From DATCYX01 sp963714425 (GTDB lineage Bacteria; Chloroflexota; Anaerolineae; Anaerolineales; UBA4823), in contig CAVQOI010000001.1 in the NCBI GenBank assembly GCA_963714425.1, positions 1 to 64,000 of the forward strand: 64,000 nt of DNA, in the 5' to 3' direction. Positions within the stretch are counted from its first letter, which is position 1. Each line of letters begins with the position of its first letter. The position numbers and the translations under genes were made by a program. Below are positions 7,958 to 16,685 of this stretch, piece by piece. The notes under the pieces are model-generated. The model saw only the letters and a list, made by a program, of their open reading frames with translations, was not told where the DNA came from and did no database searches.

Positions 7958-8837
7958 AGATCTCATCATCATCGGCGCGGGACCGGCAGGAATCGCAGCT
8001 GCAATCCAGCTCAAGCGATCGGGCGTGCCTTTTACGCTCCTGGAGAGGGTGCGTGTGGGTGGATTATTATGGAATGCCAACCTGGTCGAGAACTATCCTG
8101 GGTTTCCAGCGGGCATATCCGGACCGAAATTGGTACAACTTTTTGAGAAGCAAATGCAATCGACCGGCGTCAAGGTAACTTTTGATGAAGTTACCCAGCT
8201 AGGCGTTGATGAATACCTGAAGGTCGAGACGCCTCGGAAGGTATACAAGCCGTGTTTTGTCCTGATTGCCACAGGCACGCAACCCAAACCGATTCCATTG
8301 AACGTGCCAGCCGAATGCTATGACCGGGTTCACAGTGAGGTAGCCCCAATACTCAACATCCGAAATGAACGGGTTGCTATTGTGGGAGCAGGGGATGCAG
8401 CGTTTGATTATGCGCTCAATCTCGCTCACCATAACACAGTAACCGTACTTCACCGAGGGCGGATGACACACTGCTTGCCGCTACTCGAAGAGAGAGTCAA
8501 AACCTGCGAACGAATTGCTGTCCGACCGGAGTTGAGCTTGGAGTATATTGAGGAAGGTTCATCCGGAAATGGATTGAGCCTGCATTGCCAGCAAGGGGAT
8601 GTAGAAGAAACCATCTCCTGCGAGCATTTGATCTTTGCAATCGGACGCCAGCCCCAGATGGAATTTATCCAACCTGGTCAGACGGAGCGAATGACAGCCT
8701 TTGAAAAGCGAGGCGATGTGGTATTTATTGGGGATGTCACCAACGGGCATCTGCGGCAGACCGCCATCGCCGTTGGAGATGGCTTGCGGGCTGCCATGCT
8801 GGTTTACGCGCGCATCAAGAGTAGAGGAGAAGCTTGA
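7947..8837 (+). CDS. Thioredoxin-reductase-like FAD/NAD(P) oxidoreductase lacking CxxC
   Basis: A 296-residue two-dinucleotide-domain flavoprotein. The FAD motif is IIGAGPAGIAAA at residues 7-18, the NAD(P) motif is VAIVGAGDAAFDYAL near 137, and the FAD-closing motif is VVFIGDVTNG near 262. The fold and length match thioredoxin reductase, but the redox-active CxxC expected just before the second half is absent (sequence there is VLHRGRMTHCLP). It thus resembles the thioredoxin-reductase-like ferredoxin:NADP reductases. The ATG at 7947 lies inside the upstream gene; only 1 base separates its stop from the radical SAM gene. A plausible job is supplying electrons to that enzyme (inference). Confidence 0.88.
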   Translation: MQPEDLIIIGAGPAGIAAAIQLKRSGVPFTLLERVRVGGLLWNANLVENYPGFPAGISGPKLVQLFEKQMQSTGVKVTFDEVTQLGVDEYLKVETPRKVYKPCFVLIATGTQPKPIPLNVPAECYDRVHSEVAPILNIRNERVAIVGAGDAAFDYALNLAHHNTVTVLHRGRMTHCLPLLEERVKTCERIAVRPELSLEYIEEGSSGNGLSLHCQQGDVEETISCEHLIFAIGRQPQMEFIQPGQTERMTAFEKRGDVVFIGDVTNGHLRQTAIAVGDGLRAAMLVYARIKSRGEA

Positions 8838-8838
8838 G

Positions 8839-9789
8839 ATGAAGGTAGTAGCCACAACTGGGAGTGCCGATCTAGCCACAGTATATATCGCCGATCTCGG
8901 CCAAGGGCGCATGCTTGAGTTCGTCGAGGCGGTCCAGCCTCCGTACTCGCGCGACGAGCGCTGGATTCTGATGGTTTCTACACTGTTTGGATGCCCGGTC
9001 AGATGCCTGTTCTGCGACGCGGGAGGGCAGTACCGCGGCAAGCCAACTGCTGAGCAGATTTTCGCCCAAATTGACGCGCTCGTAAATCGCTGGTATCCTG
9101 ATGGGAATATCCCCGCCAGTAAATTCAAGATCCAGTTCGCACGAATGGGCGAGCCTGCTCTAAATCCAGCGGTGCTTGAAGTTCTGGAGCAGTTGCCCCA
9201 TCGCTATCATGCCCCTGGGTTGATGCCCTCAATATCAACGATCGCTCCCCATGGCGCGGATGAGTTCTATGAGCGGCTGATCGATATCAAAAACCGCCTG
9301 TACCCCAACGGCTGCTTTCAATTCCAGTTCTCGCTACATACCACCGACCAAACCCTGCGTGACCGCTTGATCCCGGTTAGGAAGTGGGATTTTGCTCGCA
9401 TGGCGGCATATGGCGAGCGCTTCTACCAGCCCGGTGACCGCAAGATCACCCTGAATTTTGCCCTTGCTGTCGATGCGCCTATCGAGCAGCAGGTGTTGTT
9501 GCACTATTTCGATCCGAAGCGCTACCTGGTCAAGATCACTCCAGTGAACCCGACCTTGCAGGCGAAACGGAACGGGCTGGCTTCCTTTGTCGACCCCCAC
9601 GACCCTGAGAGTGGCAACGCGCTGGCAAACCAGCTATCTGCGGCGGGATACGATGTAATAGTAAGCATTGGCGAGGTAGAGGAAAACCTGATAGGAAGCA
9701 ACTGTGGGCAATATGTGCTCAATGTGCTCGAAGATGGCGAGGTGATCGAAGGTGGTTATACTTACCAAGTCAGCAACGAGCCTGTCTAA
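8839..9789 (+). CDS. RlmN/Cfr-like radical SAM protein
   Basis: A 316-residue radical SAM enzyme. The 4Fe-4S motif CPVRCLFC (CxxxCxxC) is near residue 54. The surrounding sequence, the downstream RMGEPALN (RlmN: MGMGEPLLN), FSLHTTDQTLRDRLIPV and the late GSNCGQY match the RlmN/Cfr family of adenosine methyltransferases, where the Cys of CGQ is the methyl-carrying residue. The second mechanistic Cys, seven residues before the cluster in RlmN (CVSSQ.GC), is Met here (MVSTLFGC), and the usual N-terminal RNA-binding extension is short. The start at 8839 has gaggag about 9 bases upstream. It is third in a coupled trio. Either an RlmN paralogue with altered chemistry or a different radical SAM activity. 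Confidence 0.85.
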   Translation: MKVVATTGSADLATVYIADLGQGRMLEFVEAVQPPYSRDERWILMVSTLFGCPVRCLFCDAGGQYRGKPTAEQIFAQIDALVNRWYPDGNIPASKFKIQFARMGEPALNPAVLEVLEQLPHRYHAPGLMPSISTIAPHGADEFYERLIDIKNRLYPNGCFQFQFSLHTTDQTLRDRLIPVRKWDFARMAAYGERFYQPGDRKITLNFALAVDAPIEQQVLLHYFDPKRYLVKITPVNPTLQAKRNGLASFVDPHDPESGNALANQLSAAGYDVIVSIGEVEENLIGSNCGQYVLNVLEDGEVIEGGYTYQVSNEPV

Positions 9790-9855
9790 AACCCGAATTA
9801 TTACCGCACTCAATTTATCATCAACATTTGCAGCTTTTGGTTAGGGAGGAACAGC

Positions 9856-10215
9856 ATGACCGCGCGTATTGCAGTCATCAGCTTGTGGGCGCAGGACGTC
9901 CCTGCGACAGCTTATTTCTACCGCCAGGTGATAGGGCTGCCCCTGGTAGCTCACCATGGCGGTCGCCCGCACTTCGACCTGGGAGGCAGCTACCTGGTGA
10001 TTTTGCAAGGCACCCCGTCACCTGCAGAGGACGCTGTCCCCGAGCGCTTCCCGCTGGTAGCATTTACGGTCGAAGACCTCGACGCTGCGATCGCGCGGCT
10101 TGAGTCTCACAGCGTTTCGCTTCCCTGGGGGGTGGAATCAGATGCCATCTCCCGCTGGGTGATGTTCCACGACCCGGGAGGCAACCTGGTCGAGCTCGTC
10201 CAATATGGGCATTGA
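9856..10215 (+). CDS. VOC family (glyoxalase-like) protein
   Basis: A 119-residue single vicinal-oxygen-chelate domain of the glyoxalase/bleomycin-resistance fold. The repeated beta-alpha-beta modules are visible: VISLWAQDVPATAYFYRQVIGLPLV at the start and LVAFTVEDLDAAIARLESH in the middle, ending WVMFHDPGGNLVELVQ, where the Glu is a usual metal ligand. The start ATG has agggagga 5 bases upstream. It lies 66 bases after the radical SAM trio and may be independent. Substrate unknown. Confidence 0.87.
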   Translation: MTARIAVISLWAQDVPATAYFYRQVIGLPLVAHHGGRPHFDLGGSYLVILQGTPSPAEDAVPERFPLVAFTVEDLDAAIARLESHSVSLPWGVESDAISRWVMFHDPGGNLVELVQYGH

Positions 10216-10311
10216 TCGCATCCGCAAGCACTGTATCATCTTATTACTATCTTTTTCTCACCATCCATTTAACTTGGAGGACTATACTTGCCTAGTGGAG
10301 GCAATATTTGT

Positions 10312-11493
10312 ATGAACACAAGAATTAATCAGGGCAAACGTGCCCTTCTTTTTATGGCACTGGTACTGCCTTTGATCGCTTTATCTTGCGGGGTATTCAC
10401 ACCACGTAGCGAGCAGGTGGTGGCTGAACAACCCGCGCAGGTAGTTGTCACTGTACAAGCGCAGCAAGAGAAATCCGTCTCGATTATCGAATCGAACGAG
10501 GAGCAAGTTCTCATCGATCTTTACGCTCGAGTGAATCCTGCGGTCGTCAACATTACTGTATTTCAAACGCAACAAGGCGCTCTGCTGCCATTGGGACAAG
10601 GATCTGGATTTGTTTTCGATTCGAGTGGTCATGTTGTGACCAATGCCCATGTTGTGCATGGCTCTGAGCAGGTTGAGGTGACCTTCGCCGATAGCACGGT
10701 GCGAAGCGCGCAGTTGCTCGGCGAGGACCTGAACAGTGATCTGGCTGTCCTTATGGTAGAAGATGTGCCAACGGGCATAGACCCACTACCTTTGGGCGAT
10801 ATGGAATCCCTGGCAGTTGGGCAATCGGTGGTTGCGATCGGCAATCCTTTCGGGCTTGATGGTACGCTCACCCGCGGCATCATCAGCTCACTGGGTCGAA
10901 GCATTCCAGCACTAACGCCCTTCACCATCCCTCAGGCGATCCAGACCGACGCGGCCATCAATCCAGGTAATTCAGGTGGCCCATTGCTCAACTTGAGCGG
11001 CGAGGTAATCGGGGTCAATGCCCAGATCGAGACAGGGGGAACGACCCGCAGCAACCTCGGCATTGGTTTTGCCATACCGGTGAGCATTATCCGCCTAGTT
11101 GTTCCAGACCTGATCGAAAAAGGCCAGCATGACTGGGCTTGGCTGGGTGTGCGCGGCGGCAGCCTGAACCCCCCTTTGATCAAGGCTATGGACCTGCCGG
11201 TAGATAAAGGTGCCTACATCGCTGAGGTGATTTCTGGAGGGCCATCTTCAAAAGCGGGCCTGCGCGGAGCCAACCGTGAGGCAGTTGTTGACGGTCGCCC
11301 GCTGGAGGTCGGCGGCGATGTCATCACAGCTATCGACGGGCAGCCGGTGAGCACATTCGACGACTTGCTGATTTATATCGCTTTAGAGTCTGCACCCGGG
11401 CAGGAAGTGACCTTGAGCGTGCTTCGCGAGGGCGAGGCACTGGAGATTCAGGTTACTTTAGAAGGACGTCCAGAGACCTTGGAGCAGCCGTAA
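10312..11493 (+). CDS. HtrA/DegP-like serine protease with PDZ domain
   Basis: A roughly 393-residue trypsin-like protease acting outside the cytoplasmic membrane, in protein quality control. The N-terminus is a signal or anchor (ALLFMALVLPLIALSC). The catalytic triad is His in VTNAHVVHG, Asp in NSDLAVLMV and Ser in GNSGGPLL; the specificity loop reads LGIGFAIPV. A C-terminal PDZ domain (about residues 275-385) includes VISGGPSSKAGLRG and GGDVITAIDGQPV. The ATG at 10312 has ggagg about 10 bases upstream; an in-frame TTG at 10288 behind another ggagg is a possible earlier start. Single gene, flanked by unrelated genes. Confidence 0.93.
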   Translation: MNTRINQGKRALLFMALVLPLIALSCGVFTPRSEQVVAEQPAQVVVTVQAQQEKSVSIIESNEEQVLIDLYARVNPAVVNITVFQTQQGALLPLGQGSGFVFDSSGHVVTNAHVVHGSEQVEVTFADSTVRSAQLLGEDLNSDLAVLMVEDVPTGIDPLPLGDMESLAVGQSVVAIGNPFGLDGTLTRGIISSLGRSIPALTPFTIPQAIQTDAAINPGNSGGPLLNLSGEVIGVNAQIETGGTTRSNLGIGFAIPVSIIRLVVPDLIEKGQHDWAWLGVRGGSLNPPLIKAMDLPVDKGAYIAEVISGGPSSKAGLRGANREAVVDGRPLEVGGDVITAIDGQPVSTFDDLLIYIALESAPGQEVTLSVLREGEALEIQVTLEGRPETLEQP

Positions 11494-11537
11494 TCATTCA
11501 CCGAAAAGGGGTTGATTTCGATTAGACTATACGGATC

Positions 11538-12923
11538 ATGCCACCTCTCACCGCGGATGTGATTGTGTGCGGCGCCGGGATTTGCGGCATCTCGGCGGCT
11601 TACCATCTTGCCGTCAAGCAAGGGATTGGGAACGTTCTCCTGGTGGACGAGCGCCACCCGATGAGCTATACCAGTGATAAATCGACCGAGTGCTACCGCA
11701 ACTGGTGGCCGGGTCCAGGCGATACCATGCTGCGGTTCATCAACCGCAGCATTGACTTATTAGAGGATCTGGCGCTGGAGAGTAATAATTACTTTGGCTT
11801 GAACCGGCGTGGGTATGTGTTCCTGACCGCAGATACAGAAAGAGCAAAGGCTTATGAGCACAGTGCCGCCGAAATTTCCCGGCTTGGCGCGGGGCCATTG
11901 AGAGTTCACCGCGGACATGTAAATGATCCGCATTACATTCCCTCAACTGTGGATGGCTTCCAGGACATGCCAACCGGGGCGGACCTGGTGCTCGACACTG
12001 AGATAATTCGCAAAACCTATCCATTTGTCAGCCAACAGGCGGTTGCCATGCTGCACATCCGCCGAGCAGGCTGGCTTAGCGCGCAGCAGTTGGGAGCATA
12101 TCTGCTCCAGCAAGCGCGGGCGAAGGGCGTCAAGCTGTTGCGCGGAAGGGTAACACAGGTTGGTGTGGAAGGGGGTGGTGTGCGCTCGGTAAAGGTTGAG
12201 ACGCCCACCGGAGATCAGCGCATCGCTACCAGCAATATCGTGATCGCTGCAGGCCCATTCATCCAGCAAGCGGCAGGATTGATCGGGGTTGACCTACCAG
12301 TGGTCAACGAGCTCCATGCTAAGGTAGCCATTAACGACCACCTAGGGGTAGTACCAAACGGTGTCCCTTTGATGCTTTGGGACGATCCAGTCTATCTGAA
12401 GTGGACGGCGGAGGAGAGAGGTGAGCTGGAGAGCTCCGCTGAGACTCGTTGGCTGTTGGGCGAATTCCCATCGGGAGTGCACTTTCGACCGGAGGGCAGG
12501 GGCGAGAATGCGTACATCCTGGGATTGTGGACATATGACGTGCACGCTCAGGAGCCTGTGCCTGAGCCCAGATTCGATCCTTATTATGCCGAGGTGATCT
12601 TGCGCGGCTTGCTCCACATGATCCCTGGTTTGAACGTATACCTTGACCGGGGGCGCAAGCCCCAGGTGGATGGGGGCTACTACTGCAAGACACGCGAGAA
12701 CCGGCCGCTAATATGCCCGCTGCCAGTGGAAGGGGCTTACCTCTTCGGGGCAGTATCGGGCTTTGGCATTATGGCTGCTATGTCAGGGGGGGAGTTGCTT
12801 GCGGCCCACGTGGCTGGTGCCAGCCTGCCAGATTATGCCAGCGATTTTCTTCTCAGTCGCTATCAGGATCCTAAATACCAAAAACTTCTCGCGCAGTTGG
12901 AGGCTGCGTCTGGTCAATTGTGA
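11538..12923 (+). CDS. FAD-dependent oxidoreductase (DAO / sarcosine-oxidase type)
   Basis: A 461-residue flavoprotein of the D-amino-acid oxidase family (sarcosine oxidase beta/glycine oxidase-like), which oxidises an amine or amino acid. It starts with the FAD Rossmann motif VIVCGAGICGISAAYHLA and then a segment TSDKSTECYRNWWPGPG. Family features follow: IVIAAGPFIQQAAG mid-protein and a C-terminal substrate/FAD region with RPLICPLPVEGAYLFGAVSGFGIMAA. No Shine-Dalgarno precedes the ATG at 11538; TAGACT at 11523 could serve as a -10 box of a near-leaderless message. It follows the protease gene by 44 bases. The substrate is not known. Confidence 0.88.
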   Translation: MPPLTADVIVCGAGICGISAAYHLAVKQGIGNVLLVDERHPMSYTSDKSTECYRNWWPGPGDTMLRFINRSIDLLEDLALESNNYFGLNRRGYVFLTADTERAKAYEHSAAEISRLGAGPLRVHRGHVNDPHYIPSTVDGFQDMPTGADLVLDTEIIRKTYPFVSQQAVAMLHIRRAGWLSAQQLGAYLLQQARAKGVKLLRGRVTQVGVEGGGVRSVKVETPTGDQRIATSNIVIAAGPFIQQAAGLIGVDLPVVNELHAKVAINDHLGVVPNGVPLMLWDDPVYLKWTAEERGELESSAETRWLLGEFPSGVHFRPEGRGENAYILGLWTYDVHAQEPVPEPRFDPYYAEVILRGLLHMIPGLNVYLDRGRKPQVDGGYYCKTRENRPLICPLPVEGAYLFGAVSGFGIMAAMSGGELLAAHVAGASLPDYASDFLLSRYQDPKYQKLLAQLEAASGQL

Positions 12924-13017
12924 TGGTTTAGATTAGTTTTGTCAGAAATATAGTTACCACTCGTTGATAATGGCCAATATACTCTCTCAAGCCAATACCC
13001 AATCGCCGTATATGTAA

Positions 13018-13758
13018 TTATTCCCGCTCTAACGCAAGAGCCAACTCTCCTAATCTGGAGATGACTTCATCTGGCTGGATAGTATCCTCGTGGGCGTGAT
13101 TGGCTGCAGTATCGGCATGCCTCGTGACCCACACGCTGAACAGCCCGGCATTCTTGGCGCCCAGGATATCCGCTCCCAGCGAGTCGCCCACCATGGCAGC
13201 ACGAGAGGGGGGGCAGTCTAGCTGGTCTAGAGCGGTTTGAAAGATGCGCGGGTTAGGCTTACGGATACCCAATGCCGCAGATGTCAAGATCACCTCAAAA
13301 TAGTCCCGTAGCCCTGCTTGGTCCACTAAGGTTTGCACATCTGCGTCATCGCCAGCATTGGAGACCAAGCCTAATCGATAGCCCCGCTCTGCAAGCCAAG
13401 TTAATGTCGGGTGGGCTTCGGGGTCAGTTTTCCAGTGCGCCTGGCTTACAGAATACAATCCAGATAGGGTCTGGCTGATGACTTCATCAGGAACATTTGT
13501 ATAGTCCCACTCATCCAATACCGATCGTAGCAAGTATGCGGTGGTCTGCTCGATAAACTCGGTGTCGCGTTCGTTATAGTAATGCGCCAGTTGCTTGTTG
13601 AATTGCTCCAGGAAAGCCTGAGCGTTGAGCGTGATACCTGCCGATCGCAAGCTCCGTAACAGCTCCGCGTCTCGCTTGGGGCGCAGTGTATCCCATTCCC
13701 CATCGAAATATATCAACGTACTCCCTAAATCAAAAAGTATTGCATCAAAGCAATTCAT
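13018..13758 (-). CDS. HAD-superfamily hydrolase
   Basis: A roughly 246-residue haloacid-dehalogenase-like protein. The nucleophile motif is ILFDLGSTLI (the second Asp of the usual DxD is Gly here), motif II is LVSNAGD, motif III Lys is in GIRKPNPRIF, and the metal-binding motif IV is MVGDSLGADILGA. A helical cap lies between motifs I and II. Because the general-acid Asp is missing, ordinary phosphatase activity is uncertain. The start at 13758 (MNCFDAIL..) is chosen because the longer frame runs into the upstream dehydrogenase. It follows that gene by about 47 bases on the minus strand and is probably cotranscribed. Confidence 0.85.
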   Translation of the reverse strand: MNCFDAILFDLGSTLIYFDGEWDTLRPKRDAELLRSLRSAGITLNAQAFLEQFNKQLAHYYNERDTEFIEQTTAYLLRSVLDEWDYTNVPDEVISQTLSGLYSVSQAHWKTDPEAHPTLTWLAERGYRLGLVSNAGDDADVQTLVDQAGLRDYFEVILTSAALGIRKPNPRIFQTALDQLDCPPSRAAMVGDSLGADILGAKNAGLFSVWVTRHADTAANHAHEDTIQPDEVISRLGELALALERE

Positions 13759-13805
13759 AAAAATACTCGTCAGTGCAAGCCGGCTTCCAGCTAAATGGAA
13801 TAATC

Positions 13806-14831
13806 TCAATAGCCTCGCTCAGGGTCAATACGGTTGAACAGGGGTTGACCCGAGAGATAGCGCTGCAGGTTGGTGGCAAACATCTCCATGGCGCGCTCGT
13901 CGTACTTGGCGGTGATCCCTGAGACGTGTGGAGTGATCAACACATTCGGCAGCTTCCAGAGGGGATTGTCGGGAGGCAGTGGCTCTTCCGGAAATACATC
14001 CAGCGCTGCGCCGCCGATTTTGTGCTCTTTTAATGCTGCGACCAGGGCTGTGTGGTCGACGATGCCTCCCCGGGAGATGTCAATCAGGTAGGCTGTCGGT
14101 TTCATTGCTTCCAGCTCCTCAGCACCGATCAGTTGTAGCGTGCCGGTGGATTTTGGGAGGCAAACAATCACATAATCGCAGGCTTTCACCATTGACCGCA
14201 GAGCCTCGGCTGGGTATAGGCGATGGACGAAATCCCCGCCAGGATCGCCCTGGCCCTCGGGAATGAAGTCGAAATCTTCAGGATGCTTTACATCGCGCTT
14301 GGTTGCTAGCACTGTTGCGCCGAAGCCCACTAGCAGGCGGGCTGTTTGGCGTGCAATGCTGCCATAGCCCACCAGCCCTACCGTGCTGCCGCGCAGCTCC
14401 GACGGTATGAAGCGCTCCCAGCGGTCACGCGGCCAATCGGAGCGTTTCTGGTTAATTACTAGCTCCGGCATATGGTGTCCCATGGCGAGCAGCATCATCA
14501 CGATGTATTCTGCAACCTGCGTTGCTGCTGCCCCGCTCAACGTGGTGGCGATCAGGTCCTGTTTGCGCAGGAGCGGGTCGTTGACGATGTGATCCACGCC
14601 AGCCCAGTGGAACTGGATCCAACGTAGGTTGGGCACTTGCTCGGTGTGGGGAAGCACGCGGGCGGTGTATAGTATTTGAGCGCGCTTCCAAACGTCCGGA
14701 AGGATATCCTCCGGTTTGCTGGCTTGCTGCACGGTGAACTTCAGCTGCGGCGAGAGCTCACCCAAGGGATTGATCAGGCTTTCAGGCAAAGGCAAGGTGA
14801 TCAGGACTTCAATTGGGTCATTCATAGTCAT
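13806..14831 (-). CDS. D-2-hydroxyacid dehydrogenase (NAD-dependent)
   Basis: A roughly 341-residue oxidoreductase that interconverts 2-oxo acids and D-2-hydroxy acids. The NAD-binding motif is GLVGYGSIARQTARLL. Catalytic residues are Arg in DISRGGIVD, Glu in FPEEPLPP and His in ITPHVSGIT. Two ATGs two codons apart (14831, 14825) precede the conserved start of the catalytic domain; a TTG at 14903 would add 24 unrelated residues. No ribosome site is clear. It lies downstream of a MocR-type regulator on the same strand and upstream of the HAD hydrolase. The physiological substrate is unknown. Confidence 0.88.
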   Translation of the reverse strand: MTMNDPIEVLITLPLPESLINPLGELSPQLKFTVQQASKPEDILPDVWKRAQILYTARVLPHTEQVPNLRWIQFHWAGVDHIVNDPLLRKQDLIATTLSGAAATQVAEYIVMMLLAMGHHMPELVINQKRSDWPRDRWERFIPSELRGSTVGLVGYGSIARQTARLLVGFGATVLATKRDVKHPEDFDFIPEGQGDPGGDFVHRLYPAEALRSMVKACDYVIVCLPKSTGTLQLIGAEELEAMKPTAYLIDISRGGIVDHTALVAALKEHKIGGAALDVFPEEPLPPDNPLWKLPNVLITPHVSGITAKYDERAMEMFATNLQRYLSGQPLFNRIDPERGY

Positions 14832-14957
14832 GATTTTCTGATGTGGGTAGCAGAATTTGTCTAGTGCTCGGTAGATACTAAAGGAATAGTTTGTTTCAGT
14901 CAAGCCCAGAGTGATCCGGGCACTTGTAGCAAGTTATCGGTCTCTTAAGTGGTCAAA

Positions 14958-16490
14958 TCATATCATCGACCGATTGACCTCCGGCTCTTTTACGTGGCTG
15001 GTAGGAAGCTGTGCATTGCTCATCAGACGATTTACTGCCACTCCCAGGCGTTGGACACCTACTTCGATCATTTCGACCGGGTTGCTGACAAAATTCAAGC
15101 GCAGGTATGGCTGGTGTCGGGCACCTGGGTAGAAGTACGAGCCAGGCGTAATGATGACCTTTTCTTTGAGCGCCAGGGGATACAGCTCGTTGGCGGAGAG
15201 GTTGTCTGGCAGCTTCAGCCAGACGAACAGCCCTCCCAGGGGCTTGTGCCAGGTCACACCTGAAGGCATGTGCTCTCCCAGTGAAGCGAGCATGGCGTCC
15301 CGCCGCTGCCCATACACCTGGCAGGCGCGGCGAAGGTGCGCCTGGTAGCGCCCTACAGTGATGTATTCATGTAGCGCCTGCTGGATGAGATTTGAGGTCG
15401 CCAAATCGTTGGCGCGCTTGCACGCCACAAGGCTTTCATAAACGGGACCTTCAGCAGCCAGGAAGCCCACGCGCAATCCCGGAGCGAGCATTTTTGAGAA
15501 CGTGCTCACATAAATTACCCGCCCTCCCGGATCCAGCACCTTGAGTGCTGGCTGGATGCGTCCTTCGTAACGCAGGTCGCCTGCAAAATCATCCTCCAAT
15601 ATTGGGATGTCGTAGCGCTCTGCAAGCTCGATCAACTGTCGCCGTCGCTGGCTGGTCATGCATACCCCGGTTGGATTGTGGAAAGTGGGAATCGTATAGA
15701 TCAGCTTGGGTCGCGAAGTACGTAGCGCATCTTCCACTCTGTCCAATTGCATGCCTTGTTCATCAACAGGGATACCAAGCAAGCGCACATCGATCGAGCG
15801 GAAAAGGTCGATCACACCGGAGTAAGAAGGGCTCTCCACCAAGGCCACATCGCCGGGTCTCAGCAGAAGGTGCGCAACTAACGCCACCGCCTGTTGAGAG
15901 CCTGAGGTAATCAGGATATTATCCGGATTCGCCCGTACACCCTGGCTGGCAAGGATTTGGGAGATTGTCTCGCGCAGTGGCGCATAACCCCGGCGGTCGC
16001 CATAACCCAGGGCAGCCTCGCCATCCCTTCGCAGTACGCTCACAAGCGCCTTGCGGAAATCGTCCGCTGGGATCAAGCGGCTCTCTCCTACGCCATAGGA
16101 GAAATTGATCAAGTCTGAGCTTTCGATGGAGTGTGACAATCGGTCAAGCTCGCTTGAGACTGGCGTCCACCCCCGGCTGAGCAGCGATTGCTGCCACAGC
16201 GGCCAATCCGTACTGTTGGAAGGCTCGCTGGTTGACCGGTAGAGACCCAGGTCGAGCTCGTCGACATAATACCCGCTGCCGGTTTTCCCGTAGACGAGTC
16301 CTTGGGCTTCCAGCTCGGCGTAGGCGTTGATTACTGTGATGCGGTTCACTCCCAGGCTCTGGGCCAAGCTGCGTGTGGAGGGCAGGCGAAATTCTGGCGC
16401 GAGAGCACCTGATTCGATTTGCTCCTTTATGAACTTGATGATCTGCATGTACAAAGGCATATCGCTGTCGCGATCTAACGGGATATGCAT
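14958..16490 (-). CDS. MocR-type regulator (GntR HTH + aminotransferase domain)
   Basis: A 510-residue PLP-dependent transcription regulator. Residues 1-75 form a GntR winged helix (PLYMQIIKFIKEQIESG, LPSTRSLAQSLGVNRITV). The rest is a class I aminotransferase fold, with the PLP-binding Lys in STFSKMLAPGLR and family motifs ITSGSQQAVALVA and PTFHNPTGVC. The ATG at 16490 has gagga 7 bases upstream and is preferred over the adjacent GTG at 16493. It could alternatively act as a 2-aminoadipate-type aminotransferase, which share this architecture. It may control the dehydrogenase/HAD genes downstream (about 130 bases away), which is inference from position. Confidence 0.9.
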   Translation of the reverse strand: MHIPLDRDSDMPLYMQIIKFIKEQIESGALAPEFRLPSTRSLAQSLGVNRITVINAYAELEAQGLVYGKTGSGYYVDELDLGLYRSTSEPSNSTDWPLWQQSLLSRGWTPVSSELDRLSHSIESSDLINFSYGVGESRLIPADDFRKALVSVLRRDGEAALGYGDRRGYAPLRETISQILASQGVRANPDNILITSGSQQAVALVAHLLLRPGDVALVESPSYSGVIDLFRSIDVRLLGIPVDEQGMQLDRVEDALRTSRPKLIYTIPTFHNPTGVCMTSQRRRQLIELAERYDIPILEDDFAGDLRYEGRIQPALKVLDPGGRVIYVSTFSKMLAPGLRVGFLAAEGPVYESLVACKRANDLATSNLIQQALHEYITVGRYQAHLRRACQVYGQRRDAMLASLGEHMPSGVTWHKPLGGLFVWLKLPDNLSANELYPLALKEKVIITPGSYFYPGARHQPYLRLNFVSNPVEMIEVGVQRLGVAVNRLMSNAQLPTSHVKEPEVNRSMI

Positions 16491-16584
16491 CACTCATTCC
16501 TCATGGGCGTCAGCCCTCAAAATTGGTGCGAAGCGCAACAAAGGCGTCAATCACCAATCGTTTGAATCATCGATCATAATCAGT

Positions 16585-16600
16585 CCAGTTAGTCAACTGG
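16585..16600. promoter_or_regulatory. Inverted repeat upstream of MocR gene (possible operator)
   Basis: CCAGTT and AACTGG form a perfect 6-base inverted repeat with a 4-base spacer, in an A+T-rich stretch about 95 bases before the MocR start. On the minus strand TATAAT lies at about 16609-16614, just outside it. A regulator binding site overlapping the promoter is plausible, not shown. The rest of 16491-16685 holds no gene. Confidence 0.35.
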
Positions 16601-16685
16601 TATATCAATTATACTAATAATTTTGAAAATGAATAGATCCAATTGTCGAGTTTGAAACCCAATCTACTCGCGTTCCTAAATTCCT

